Below, in pieces: positions 17,460-25,229 of a stretch of DNA of 62,970 bases (positions within the stretch are counted from its first letter, which is position 1; each line of letters starts with the position of its first letter). Below the pieces are notes generated by a model. That model made no database searches, was not told the origin of the DNA, and worked only from the letters and a program-made list of their open reading frames with translations. The translations under genes and the position numbers were made by a program. Source of the DNA: Rossellomorea sp. SC111 (GTDB lineage Bacteria; Bacillota; Bacilli; Bacillales; Bacillaceae_B); assembly GCF_024733565.1 (NCBI RefSeq), contig NZ_JANIOC010000002.1:1-62970 (forward strand). Reading direction: 5' to 3'.

Positions 17460-18562
17460 AAAAACAATGGATGATCATCAGTATTCTTCTTGTTATGCTT
17501 CCTTTCTTAACGGGCTGTTGGGATCAACGACTGCTTCGAAATGGAAGGCTTGTTTTTTCTTCTTCTTTTGATTTGTTGGACGATGAAACCATTCGAGCTA
17601 CTGCGATCATTCGGGATTTCAAGAATGGAACCCCTACAAACACAATGGTGCAAGGAGAAGGGAAGACCATTCGTGAAACACGTATGGCAATGGACAGAAA
17701 GATTTCCGGGGCATTCGAGCCGTCTAAAAACCGTATATTTTTATTAGGAGAAGAATTAGCCAAAGAGGATATCTATAAGTTTTTGGATATTTTTTACCGG
17801 GATCCTAACAGTTCGATTTCTTCAAAGCTTGCAGTGGTAGAGGGGAATGGAGGAGACATCCTTTCTAAATTGAGCGAAAAGAACGTTCTGATATCAGAGT
17901 TTTTAATTGAATTACTTACGAGTGCTGAATCTTCCACAGGAGTTCCGAAACAAAATTTACAAACGGTCTGCACACTTATGTTTGATGAAGGAAAGGATTT
18001 TGCCCTGCCTCTCTTAAAATTGAAAGATGGTGAGGTCATATTAGCCGGTACGGGTATTTTCCATAAACATTCTTTATCGGGGGCTTTAACGTTTAAAGAA
18101 TCCTCGTTATTCCTCATCATGAATAACCAAAAGGCAAAGATTGCCCGTTTTGTATCCAAAATAGACAATGATAAACGTCTGAACGTGGATAATTATATTA
18201 CGTATAATGTGACAGAATCCAAGTCCAAGCTCAAAATTATTTCAGATACACCTGATAATATACAAGTGGGGATAGACGTGGCTATGGAAGTGTCGATCGT
18301 CGAATTTCCCCAGGATAAATTGACAGATAAGAAAAAATTAAAAAAACTCAATGATGAGATTTCAAAGAAATTAACAGAAGACGCAGAAGAGCTGATTGAG
18401 AAGATTCAACTGGCAAACTCAGATTTATTTGGGATCGGCAGGGAGCTTATGGCGTTTCATCCCAAAACGTGGGAAAAAGTAAACTGGGATAAAACTTACC
18501 CTGAGATCACGATCGTTCCTGCAATAAAAGTTGATATTATAGGGCAAGGGATCATAAACTAA
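17456..18562 (+). CDS. Spore germinant receptor subunit C (GerC family lipoprotein), operon 1
   Basis: 368 residues. Lipoprotein signal peptide with lipobox LTGC (Cys21), then WDQRLLRN, the usual GerC start of the mature chain. Three-domain GerC fold: N-terminal domain to about residue 190, then the Ger(x)C C-terminal domain (GTGIFHKHSLSGALTFKES onward). ATGA overlap with the B-subunit stop. It is diacylated by Lgt and anchored on the outer face of the inner spore membrane. Last gene of the operon. Confidence 0.92.
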   Translation: MKKQWMIISILLVMLPFLTGCWDQRLLRNGRLVFSSSFDLLDDETIRATAIIRDFKNGTPTNTMVQGEGKTIRETRMAMDRKISGAFEPSKNRIFLLGEELAKEDIYKFLDIFYRDPNSSISSKLAVVEGNGGDILSKLSEKNVLISEFLIELLTSAESSTGVPKQNLQTVCTLMFDEGKDFALPLLKLKDGEVILAGTGIFHKHSLSGALTFKESSLFLIMNNQKAKIARFVSKIDNDKRLNVDNYITYNVTESKSKLKIISDTPDNIQVGIDVAMEVSIVEFPQDKLTDKKKLKKLNDEISKKLTEDAEELIEKIQLANSDLFGIGRELMAFHPKTWEKVNWDKTYPEITIVPAIKVDIIGQGIIN

Positions 18563-18563
18563 C

Positions 18564-18592
18564 GGTCCAGCACCATAATGAAGTACTGGACC
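18564..18592. terminator. Weak hairpin after germination operon 1
   Basis: GGTCCAG (18564-18570) faces CTGGACC (18586-18592), lying between the converging operon and the SMR genes. No T-tract, so terminator function is uncertain. Confidence 0.4.
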
Positions 18593-18603
18593 AAGGTTCA
18601 TGA

Positions 18604-18918
18604 TCAAGAGACAATCTTTAAGCCGATGATGCTTCCAACGATACAGAAAATGAAAAACAGCCTTTTTACATCCCTTGTTTCATTGAAAAACATCATCCCC
18701 ATGAGTACAGCACCTGCAGAGCCGATGCCGGTCCAAATCCCATAACCTGTGCTTACGGGAATATCCAGCAGGGATAGAGACAATAGGTAGAAACTCATGG
18801 CTCCCGCTGTAAAACTGATCAAGGAAGGGACGAATCTTTTATATCCTTCTGAAAGCTTCATGAACGTCACCATGATCACTTCTGAGAACCCTGCAAAGAT
18901 GAGAAACACCCAGGCCAT
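18604..18918 (-). CDS. SMR-family efflux protein, second of a pair
   Basis: 104 residues, four transmembrane helices. The SMR glutamate is present in TM1 (FAGFSEVIMVTFMKLSEGY), and the YGIWTGIGSAGAVLMGMMFF stretch matches the family's TM3/TM4 region. Bacillus SMR genes often come as pairs whose products form a heterodimer (EbrAB, YkkCD, YvdRS types); the 1-bp overlap with the upstream SMR gene fits this. It is the last gene of a tetR-smr-smr operon. Likely substrates are quaternary ammonium or guanidinium-type cations; which is unknown. Confidence 0.87.
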   Translation of the reverse strand: MAWVFLIFAGFSEVIMVTFMKLSEGYKRFVPSLISFTAGAMSFYLLSLSLLDIPVSTGYGIWTGIGSAGAVLMGMMFFNETRDVKRLFFIFCIVGSIIGLKIVS

Positions 18919-19262
18919 CAGTAGCCACCCCCAGTATCTGTTTCTTCTTTATCACTCATCTTAAGTCCAATGACTCCAAAAATGAGTAAAGAGATGAATG
19001 CAATCTTCAATATGCTTATCCCATCATTCAAGAACAACATACCAACTACAGCCGTGCCTGCTGCTCCGATACCCGTGAAGACGGCATATGCTGTCCCGAT
19101 TGGCAGGAGTCTCATTGACTTAGAAAAAAAGTAAAAACTCACTAAAATGAGGAATGCCGTAATGATACTTGGCACCGGTTTTGAAAACCCCTCTGAAAGG
19201 GATAATCCCGTTGCCCAGCCAATTTCAAGGATTCCCCCAATAATCACATATAGCCAGCCCAT
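18918..19262 (-). CDS. SMR-family efflux protein, first of a pair
   Basis: 114 residues from the ATG at 19262, giving MGWLYVIIGGILEIGWATGL with the essential TM1 glutamate in GGILEIGWA; a longer frame upstream overlaps the regulator gene and is not credible. Four helices, TM3/TM4 motif TAYAVFTGIGAAGTAVVGML, and a hydrophilic tail (SDKEETDTGGGY), typical of the longer partner in paired SMR systems. It starts 4 bp after the TetR gene and overlaps its partner by 1 bp, so it is co-transcribed. Confidence 0.88.
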   Translation of the reverse strand: MGWLYVIIGGILEIGWATGLSLSEGFSKPVPSIITAFLILVSFYFFSKSMRLLPIGTAYAVFTGIGAAGTAVVGMLFLNDGISILKIAFISLLIFGVIGLKMSDKEETDTGGGY

Positions 19263-19266
19263 GATG

Positions 19267-19860
19267 CTACTCTCCTTTGCGGCTTGATATTCCAAGTGCA
19301 TAAACTTTCCAAGCCGATTCGATTCGTTGTTGAAATATTTCTTCCGTGTAATAATGATGCTCCAGAAAGACACCATCAACCAGACATAAGAACGACGCTA
19401 CAAATTCATCCTCAGTGACCTCTTGAAACATTTTTTGGTTAACGCCTTCCTTGTAGACCGAAGATAAGATGGATGTGGTAACCTTTTCGAAGTAAATAAA
19501 TTGTTCCTGTATTAAATCCTTAAACTGTTCAGGGGGGAAAAATGTCACCCTTTTCCACAGTAAAGCTTCTTTGGTTGTCATTAATCGTTGACAAAACAAA
19601 TCGAAAAGCACCTTGATATTCTTAAGGGGTTCTTGATGATTCATGGCGCCCTCCGTTTTCCTGTACGCTGTCACTTCTGATACAATCAAGTCCTCTAATA
19701 CTTCAGTAAAAAGATCCTCTTTACTGCGGAAATGATTATAAATAGAGGGTTTTTTTATTCCGACCTCCTTAGCGATTTCTGCCAAAGAAGTATCTTCATA
19801 GCCCTTTTGTCCAAATAGATCAAGCGCCGCATTTTTTATCAGCTGCTTATTATCATTCAT
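19267..19860 (-). CDS. TetR-family repressor of the SMR pair
   Basis: 197 residues. N-terminal HTH of the TetR type: AALDLFGQKGYEDTSLAEIAKEVGIKKPSIYNHFRSKEDLF in order (about residues 11-51), followed by an all-helical ligand domain. It is the first gene of the operon with the two SMR genes. Its own promoter contains an inverted repeat over the transcription start, so autorepression and drug-inducible derepression are likely (inferred). Confidence 0.92.
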   Translation of the reverse strand: MNDNKQLIKNAALDLFGQKGYEDTSLAEIAKEVGIKKPSIYNHFRSKEDLFTEVLEDLIVSEVTAYRKTEGAMNHQEPLKNIKVLFDLFCQRLMTTKEALLWKRVTFFPPEQFKDLIQEQFIYFEKVTTSILSSVYKEGVNQKMFQEVTEDEFVASFLCLVDGVFLEHHYYTEEIFQQRIESAWKVYALGISSRKGE

Positions 19861-19882
19861 AATGATCCCACTCCCTCAAACT

Positions 19883-19900
19883 AACTAACGGTCGTTAGTT
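19883..19900. promoter_or_regulatory. Operator for the TetR-type repressor
   Basis: AACTAACG-GT-CGTTAGTT, perfect 8-bp half-sites with a 2-bp centre. It lies directly downstream of the -10 box of the tetR-smr promoter, over the expected start site, where a bound repressor would block RNA polymerase. The ACTAACG...CGTTAGT form is common for TetR-family operators. Confidence 0.8.
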
Positions 19901-19902
19901 TT

Positions 19903-19931
19903 ATTATAAAACCCTTTTTAGCAGAATGCAA
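19903..19931 (-). promoter_or_regulatory. Sigma-A promoter of the tetR-SMR operon
   Basis: On the minus strand: TTGCAT (19931-19926), 17-bp spacer, TATAAT (19908-19903). The operator 19883-19900 follows immediately. Confidence 0.8.
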
Positions 19932-20033
19932 GAAACGAAATTGGTCACTCTTAAAGAATACACTCGAATGATTAGCCTATCCCATACATATAATCTTCTG
20001 TTGATTTTAAATGAGGGGAAAGGGGGGATTTGC

Positions 20034-20363
20034 ATGAACGTCTTATGGTTGAAAATAAGCATTCTGGGTTTATTGGTTTTAACGCTGGTGGGTTTATTGA
20101 TTTTGAAAATAGTGGTTAGTACGAAGGGTGACTGGGTAGTAATCGAAGAGAAGTATTTTCCAGGAAAGGATGGACACGGTCCGTTAGGAATCCAGTCGGG
20201 GGAAAAACTGGATTCCCCTCAAAGTGAGTCCACATGTGCCATGAAGTTTGATAATGGTCTTACCTTTTCAGTGGACTGCGATGAATATCTTGATTACAAC
20301 ATCGGGGAGAAGGTCAGAATAGTCTCGGGTGATAATAATGAGGTAAAACTAAGAAGGAAGTAA
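20034..20363 (+). CDS. Single-TM membrane protein, unknown
   Basis: 109 residues from the ATG with an AAAGGGGGG site. One N-terminal transmembrane anchor (WLKISILGLLVLTLVGLLIL) is followed by a small, probably beta-rich domain with two cysteines (ESTCAMKFDNGLTFSVDCDEYLD). No family recognised. It is followed at 51 bp by the Pth2-like gene and may share its transcript. Confidence 0.6.
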   Translation: MNVLWLKISILGLLVLTLVGLLILKIVVSTKGDWVVIEEKYFPGKDGHGPLGIQSGEKLDSPQSESTCAMKFDNGLTFSVDCDEYLDYNIGEKVRIVSGDNNEVKLRRK

Positions 20364-20414
20364 ATGTGTTAGGATAATACCATAGAACTGAATACATTTA
20401 TGATAGGGATGATC

Positions 20415-20786
20415 ATGTATATGTCGAAAAAGGACCTTGTTCAATATTTTATCGTTAATAAAGATCTATCGATGTCCAAAGGGAAGACCGCTGCACAAGT
20501 GGCACATGCCGCCACCTTGAGTACTTTGTCGATGATGTCAAAGGATTCTCCTTTCCAAAGCAGGCAGGCAGATTTTATAGAATGGGTGCAGACGGGCATG
20601 AAAAAAGTGGTTTTAAAGGGGAGAACGGCAGAACTGGAGAAGTTAGAGAAGAAAGGTTATTTCAGCATACATGACAGTGGGTTGACTGAAATTAAAGAAG
20701 GGTCTTTGACTGTGACCGCACTACCTCCGATGGAAAAAGAAGAAGGTAAGGAAATTGTCGGTCATTTGTCTCTATTAAAAGATTAA
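20415..20786 (+). CDS. Peptidyl-tRNA hydrolase, archaeal/eukaryotic Pth2 type
   Basis: About 123 residues. The motif MSKGKTAAQVAHAATLSTL is the Pth2 signature (KGKxAAQxAHA), and the later HDSGLTEIKEGSLTVTALPP segment matches the Pth2 active-site region (D-x-G-xT-x2-x-G-S-x-T). Pth2 cleaves peptidyl-tRNA to recycle stalled tRNA. Most bacteria rely on the unrelated Pth1, so this is an additional or specialised copy. An AGGGAT site favours the ATG at 20415. Confidence 0.78.
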   Translation: MYMSKKDLVQYFIVNKDLSMSKGKTAAQVAHAATLSTLSMMSKDSPFQSRQADFIEWVQTGMKKVVLKGRTAELEKLEKKGYFSIHDSGLTEIKEGSLTVTALPPMEKEEGKEIVGHLSLLKD

Positions 20787-20809
20787 ATGGAGTGAAGGAG
20801 GAATTTGCA

Positions 20810-21154
20810 TTGTTTTCGAAAATTGACACGGTACATATTCAAGTGAATGATTTGAAGAAAGCCCAACACTGGTATGAAGAGGTATTGGAGTTGGAACAGA
20901 TATTTAATTCAGGAAAATATTTCGTATTTAAAATAGGGGTAGGGGAATCGACTCTTACGATTCAAGAAGGAGAGGTCCGTCCCTCATCGATCACACCAAT
21001 CTTGTTTTCCGATGCCCTGGAAGAAACGAGGTTGAAGCTTTTGGAGAAGGATGTGGAGGTCGGGGAAATTGAAGTAGATGAAGATGTGACGTATTTTGAA
21101 TTTCGTGACCTGGATGGAAATGGTTTTGAAGTGTGTCAATACATCCCGTTATAA
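20810..21154 (+). CDS. VOC-superfamily (glyoxalase/dioxygenase-like) protein
   Basis: 114 residues, one vicinal-oxygen-chelate domain. DTVHIQVNDLKKAQHWYEEVLELE is the first beta-alpha-beta unit with the His of the metal site; FEFRDLDGNGFEVCQY at the end supplies the usual Glu. The start is a TTG 8 nt after AAGGAGG; a GTG at 20792 precedes that site. It follows the Pth2 gene closely, suggesting one transcript. The reaction is not predictable. Confidence 0.82.
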   Translation: MFSKIDTVHIQVNDLKKAQHWYEEVLELEQIFNSGKYFVFKIGVGESTLTIQEGEVRPSSITPILFSDALEETRLKLLEKDVEVGEIEVDEDVTYFEFRDLDGNGFEVCQYIPL

Positions 21155-21221
21155 ACATCCCCTTACCTCAAAAAAGCTGATCAGAAAAGGTTCTGATCAG
21201 TTTTTCTATATAGATAAGCGC

Positions 21222-21416
21222 TTATTTTAATGTATCTAGATACGCGTAATACGCGGCTAGTTTTTCATTGTTGTTTGCAGCTTTACCGTTTCCCTTTAAT
21301 GATTTACCTATTGCAAAGTATTCTTTATGAACAGGTAAGACATGAACGGTAACAGCTGGTCGCCCTCTATGCCTGAAATCCTTAGGTACGTGAAGCATGG
21401 AAAATCGTTTCATCAT
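21222..21416 (-). CDS. Small basic protein, unknown
   Basis: 64 residues with an AAAGGAGG site before tandem ATG codons. Basic N-terminal part (MKRFSMLHVPKDFRHRGRPA) and an alanine/asparagine-rich C-terminus (GKAANNNEKLAAYYAYLDTLK). No signal peptide. No family recognised; the initiation region and composition support a real gene. Confidence 0.55.
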   Translation of the reverse strand: MMKRFSMLHVPKDFRHRGRPAVTVHVLPVHKEYFAIGKSLKGNGKAANNNEKLAAYYAYLDTLK

Positions 21417-21662
21417 TATGCCTCCTTTAAGGAGAGAGCCATTCTACCCATCTTGTATTATTTAAGTAGAATCCATGGTTTTCTAACGATAACATAAAAT
21501 ATTATTTGACTCAACTTTCTGATTATTGAATACAATTAACAGGTTGAAATATTTGAAAAGTACCCCCATGAATGAATGGATGGATTCGTAGTTTATAGTG
21601 AAGATGATGGATCATCTTTCTGCACATTCTGATATTAACAACTTTGGGAGGTATTTATAAGT

Positions 21663-21776
21663 ATGAATATAGACGAAGTACTAGAAGATACCGTAGAACT
21701 TGGACAAGAAGATCTCAATCGCCCCATCTATCGCGTCGACATCGATAAACTATTAGAATTAACAAGTGATATATAA
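21663..21776 (+). CDS. 37-residue acidic peptide, unknown
   Basis: A short gene with a GGGAGGT site, followed by a strong terminator. It encodes MNIDEVLEDTVELGQEDLNR plus 17 residues: strongly acidic and likely helical. The complete expression unit (ribosome-binding site, ORF, terminator) supports translation. Function unknown. Confidence 0.6.
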   Translation: MNIDEVLEDTVELGQEDLNRPIYRVDIDKLLELTSDI

Positions 21777-21803
21777 GACGAATTCCATATAGAGATAATG
21801 AAG

Positions 21804-21836
21804 AAGGCAGGCCTTAAAGAAGGGTCTGCCTTTTTC
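21804..21836 (+). terminator. Terminator of the 37-residue peptide gene
   Basis: AAGGCAGGCC faces GGGTCTGCCTT (one mismatch/bulge), followed by T residues. Confidence 0.85.
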
Positions 21837-21863
21837 ATATTTCAAATTGAATTTACCCGCTGT

Positions 21864-22061
21864 TTAGTCGTGTCTTTTATGTTTATTAAGTAATTCCTTC
21901 ATCATATTGATAATGGTTGATCTTTCAGTCTTATCGAATGTGCGGGTCCATCCGGATAGGAGGGTTTCCTCTTCTGTTGACAAGTCTCGTTGCAATCCAT
22001 CTACGAAAATTTCTTTGATTTCGTCTTTCCCATATTTAGGGTTAATTGTTTCATGTCTCAT
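21864..22061 (-). CDS. 65-residue conserved-looking cytoplasmic protein
   Basis: Starts at the ATG at 22061 with a CAAGGAGGT site; the longer frame lacks one. MRHETINPKYGKDEIKEIFV is followed by a polar helical region (STEEETLLSGWTRTFDKTER) and a basic end (LLNKHKRHD). No domain recognised. Convergent with the 37-residue peptide gene. Confidence 0.6.
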   Translation of the reverse strand: MRHETINPKYGKDEIKEIFVDGLQRDLSTEEETLLSGWTRTFDKTERSTIINMMKELLNKHKRHD

Positions 22062-22190
22062 CGATCTACCTCCTTGCTTCTTCTTCCTTATTTTCCCCTT
22101 GTCTTGTAATTCAAACATCTTAGTGCTTTCTAAGTGTTATGTGATGAAGGGATTAAGGGAAGAATGATGAAAAAAGTATAGGAGATTCTT

Positions 22191-22676
22191 ATGTCGCTCC
22201 CTTTCTTTATTACCGTGTTGATCATATTGATATACATTGCTCTTTTTATGAAGAAAAAACTTTCATTTACTGCCAACTCCATTCAATTTATGGTGTTATC
22301 CATTATTTCCACGAATTACATCACCATCATGACGAATAACCTGGATTGGCTGAAGGCTACCGAGGACGTCACTCAGTTCATCAGTCTGCTCATAAACCGG
22401 GAATGTATTTTACCTTTGGTGGGTGTGATCATGGTGAATGGGTACATGAATTATCAGAAGAGAAGCGAAAAAATGCTTTGTTATCTAAGTCTCTTGTTTT
22501 TTATCAGTGTATTAGACGTCCTTCACGTGTATTTTCATTCTCTTTTCTATCCAGATTGGAGCTTATTCAATACAGTTATCGTCAATGGGTTGTATTTAGT
22601 ATTCTGCATATGGATGGGGAAGGGACTATACTATTTCCAGAAGAAGGAGGAAGGAAGGTATGGACAGGATTTATGA
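22191..22676 (+). CDS. Polytopic membrane protein, first of a coupled pair
   Basis: 161 residues with five predicted transmembrane segments, starting at an ATG after TAGGAG. The 3' end overlaps the next membrane-protein gene by 17 bp in another frame, implying translational coupling and joint function. The short loops carry no recognisable catalytic motif. Confidence 0.65.
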   Translation: MSLPFFITVLIILIYIALFMKKKLSFTANSIQFMVLSIISTNYITIMTNNLDWLKATEDVTQFISLLINRECILPLVGVIMVNGYMNYQKRSEKMLCYLSLLFFISVLDVLHVYFHSLFYPDWSLFNTVIVNGLYLVFCIWMGKGLYYFQKKEEGRYGQDL

Positions 22677-23151
22677 GAGATCCTTTGATTCAAATGAATG
22701 GTTCATCATCATTAGTCTGATCGGTCTTCTTTTGCTGATATGGGCCACTCCAAAAATTTTCTCCTTTCTTGAAGGGACGAGTTATTTCATTTACGGAATA
22801 TCGGTGGGCATGTTCTATGATCATACCATCAGTATCCCGCCATGGGACTTTTATGACGTAAACGATAGTTCTGCCTATCAGGGAATAGATTTTATCAGTT
22901 ATATTATGTATGGACCATATAGTTATTTTTTTATTTATATCTATCGTAAGTTGAGAATAAACGGGATCATGAACCTTGCGTACATATTGATTTGGACCGC
23001 CTTTTCCCTTTTAATGGAGTGGTTTACAGTGAAAATCGGAATCTTCCATTTCGACAAGGGTTATAAGATGTATTGGTCCATCCCTATCTATATGGCAGTT
23101 CAAAGTATTCAACTCCTAGTGCATCATCAAATAAAAAAAGACTACCGATAG
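22660..23151 (+). CDS. Polytopic membrane protein, second of a coupled pair (CBO0543-like)
   Basis: 163 residues, about four or five transmembrane segments. The C-terminal half (LLMEWFTVKIGIFHFDKGYK followed by MYWSIPIYM) recalls the small CBO0543 family of clostridial and Bacillus membrane proteins whose function is unknown. The gene starts inside the previous one and ends just before a strong bidirectional terminator. The family call is tentative. Confidence 0.6.
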   Translation: MDRIYERSFDSNEWFIIISLIGLLLLIWATPKIFSFLEGTSYFIYGISVGMFYDHTISIPPWDFYDVNDSSAYQGIDFISYIMYGPYSYFFIYIYRKLRINGIMNLAYILIWTAFSLLMEWFTVKIGIFHFDKGYKMYWSIPIYMAVQSIQLLVHHQIKKDYR

Positions 23152-23162
23152 CTATCAAATAG

Positions 23163-23200
23163 AAAACCGGAAACCACTGTAGCAGGGTTTCCGGTTTTTT
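23163..23200. terminator. Bidirectional terminator between the membrane pair and the rsbR-like gene
   Basis: Perfect 11-bp arms AACCGGAAACC / GGTTTCCGGTT, loop of about 10 nt, A-run on one side and T-run on the other. Confidence 0.92.
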
Positions 23201-24053
23201 AGACGGAGAGAACCACTTCGTATTGAGTGAATCCGATATCTTCCAGAGCTTTTTTCAGGCTTGCGCTTGTTTTCAGATCCTCAAAGGTAATACCGAGATT
23301 CCCCAGTGTATGAGCAACTTCTGGCCGGATACCGGTTAAGACGGATTGCACACCCATCATTTTTAGCGCATTGATGATTTGATAAATATTATGGGATACC
23401 ATCGTGTCCATGATGGCAACACCGGAAATATCTATAAAAAGATAGTCTAATTGCAGATCAGAGGTTTTCTTCAATGCAGTTTCCATGATGGCACTTGCTC
23501 TGTGGGTATCAATTTCCCCGATAAGGGGCAGGATCGCGATCTTCTCCGCAATGGGTACAACCGGGGCCGAGAGTTCATCCATGGCAGTGTGGATGAGGGC
23601 TATCTGGTCATTTTGTTCAGTGCGGAAAACTTCGTTTAACAGATATGCAATTTCATCTAGAATGGGATTGATTTCTTTATTTACTTGAAGCATAAGGGAG
23701 GCTGAGATTTGATTATCATTCAATTGTTCATTGAATATATCCCAAATGGCAGTACGGAAACCTGATAGGGTTTTTAGGGATTCATTGAGAGGCAATTCAT
23801 ATTCAAGAGCCACTTTCCCAACTTTATCAGTCCATTCCTTTACTCTTCGGGATGATTCTACTTTGTCTTCGTACAAAGATTGTCCGAGTATTTCGATTAA
23901 TTGCATGCGCCATTCGGTGACTTCTTCCATCTTCAGTCCCGATAACGTAAGCTGCTCAGAAAAATTCTGTTCCTGGTAGCGAATGACACCTTGAGCGATT
24001 TCGGATTTATGGGAAACAATTTGTTTACCAAAATATAATAATTCGTCTCTCAT
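23199..24053 (-). CDS. RsbR-family STAS protein (stressosome component)
   Basis: 284 residues: an N-terminal globin-like helical sensor domain (1-150) and a C-terminal STAS domain (160-275). Both phosphorylation sites of RsbR proteins are conserved: Thr183 in LIGEIDTHRA (RsbRA Thr171) and Thr217 in SGVAIMDTMVS (RsbRA Thr205), followed by the family block GVQSVLTGIRPEVAHTLGNL. RsbR paralogues form stressosomes with RsbS, hold the kinase RsbT, and release it on stress to activate sigma-B. No rsbS or rsbT is adjacent, so it is a stand-alone paralogue such as RsbRB-RsbRD. Confidence 0.9.
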   Translation of the reverse strand: MRDELLYFGKQIVSHKSEIAQGVIRYQEQNFSEQLTLSGLKMEEVTEWRMQLIEILGQSLYEDKVESSRRVKEWTDKVGKVALEYELPLNESLKTLSGFRTAIWDIFNEQLNDNQISASLMLQVNKEINPILDEIAYLLNEVFRTEQNDQIALIHTAMDELSAPVVPIAEKIAILPLIGEIDTHRASAIMETALKKTSDLQLDYLFIDISGVAIMDTMVSHNIYQIINALKMMGVQSVLTGIRPEVAHTLGNLGITFEDLKTSASLKKALEDIGFTQYEVVLSV

Positions 24054-24276
24054 TTTCTTCAGCCAACTCCTTATACTGCATGTTTATTTATTCCATTACG
24101 AAATAATCTTTATTAATGGTAATACAGTATATCATAGAATCTAGTAAAATTATACTTTCCTTTAAGGAGGCATATCCTGTTCAGGCGTGAGGAGAAACGT
24201 TTGTTCTTTATCCTTTTATCTGATTGTATTATAGTAAAGGGGAATGGAAAGCCGACTATGACTGGGGGTGATTTAC

Positions 24277-24666
24277 TTGCGGATCATTTTGTTCGATGGA
24301 ATATGCAATTTTTGCAATAGTAGTGTACGGTTTATCATTAAGCGTGATGCGAGAGGGGAATTTCGATTTGCCTCGCTACAAAGTGAGATCGGACAGACGT
24401 TATTAGAGAAGCACAACATTCCTAAAACGACGGACAGCTTCGTATTGGTTGATGGGGACCACTCTTCCATTGAATCAACAGCTGCCTTGAAAGTATGTTC
24501 AAAACTGATGTGGCCATGGAAGATTTTCGGTCTTTTCCTCGTCATCCCGAAGCCTTTAAGAGACAGCATATACCGGGTTATTGCAAGGAATAGATACAAG
24601 TGGTTCGGGAAACAGGAATCATGCATGATTCCTTCAAAGGAGATTCGGGAACGGTTCATAGAATAA
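24277..24666 (+). CDS. DCC-family (DUF393) thiol-disulfide protein, YuxK-like
   Basis: 129 residues from TTG 24277, placed 8 nt after a GGGGGTG site. The DCC motif is present as DGICNFCNSSVRFI with two cysteines in CxxC arrangement; the rest (KRDARGEFRFASLQSEIGQ...MWPWKIFGLFLVIPK...RNRYKWFGKQESC) follows the family. These proteins are suspected thiol-disulfide oxidoreductases with a thioredoxin-like fold; no substrate is known. Confidence 0.83.
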   Translation: MRIILFDGICNFCNSSVRFIIKRDARGEFRFASLQSEIGQTLLEKHNIPKTTDSFVLVDGDHSSIESTAALKVCSKLMWPWKIFGLFLVIPKPLRDSIYRVIARNRYKWFGKQESCMIPSKEIRERFIE

Positions 24667-24710
24667 TCACAACGGCACTGGAAAATGTGATGTGGAAGAG
24701 CAAAACACAA

Positions 24711-24742
24711 TTTAAAAAGACCCCAGACGAGTGCCCGGGTCT
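24711..24742 (-). terminator. Terminator of the yjbQ-like gene
   Basis: On the minus strand AGACCC and GGGTCT form the stem with a 13-nt loop, followed by a T-run. Confidence 0.65.
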
Positions 24743-24766
24743 ATTTCCTGATCAACATATACGTTC

Positions 24767-25174
24767 TTACTCACTTTGAATCGTTTTAACGGAAACTTTT
24801 CTTCCTGAACGGGGTCCATCGAATTCACAAAGGTATATACCCTGCCATGTCCCCAATAATAGTTCACCATCTGATACGATGACCGTTTGAGAATGGCCGA
24901 CGGTACTGGTTTTCAAATGAGCAGCCGTATTTCCTTCTCCATGTAGATCTGACGTGTGGTGCCATGGGTAAATTTCGTCTAATCGGCGAATGAAGTCGGT
25001 TTTTACATCGGGATCGGCATTCTCGTTTACCGTGATACCCGCTGTTGTGTGTAAGGACTGTACCACCACAAAACCTTCTGTCATTCCTGACCGATTAATA
25101 ATATCTTGTACGTAACGGGTGATGTCGATCATTTCATCACGCTTCTTGGTATCAATGGTTAATGTTTTTATCAT
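24767..25174 (-). CDS. YjbQ/UPF0047 family protein
   Basis: 135 residues, single-domain. The family signature is clear: [22 protein letters not shown], then the conserved histidines of [19 protein letters not shown] and the ending [21 protein letters not shown]. coli YjbQ has weak thiamine-phosphate synthase activity and the fold has a metal-binding histidine cluster; the physiological role is unsettled. Cytoplasmic. Confidence 0.9.
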   Translation of the reverse strand: MIKTLTIDTKKRDEMIDITRYVQDIINRSGMTEGFVVVQSLHTTAGITVNENADPDVKTDFIRRLDEIYPWHHTSDLHGEGNTAAHLKTSTVGHSQTVIVSDGELLLGTWQGIYLCEFDGPRSGRKVSVKTIQSE

Positions 25175-25229
25175 AATTAAACCCTTCCCTTATTAGACCT
25201 ATTCGTTTACATTCCACAAAGCGTCGAGG

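Noticed and set aside
18604..19931. Guanidine (ykkC-type) riboswitch before the SMR genes
   Set aside because: Only a short leader with a TetR operator is present; no structured region of the right length.
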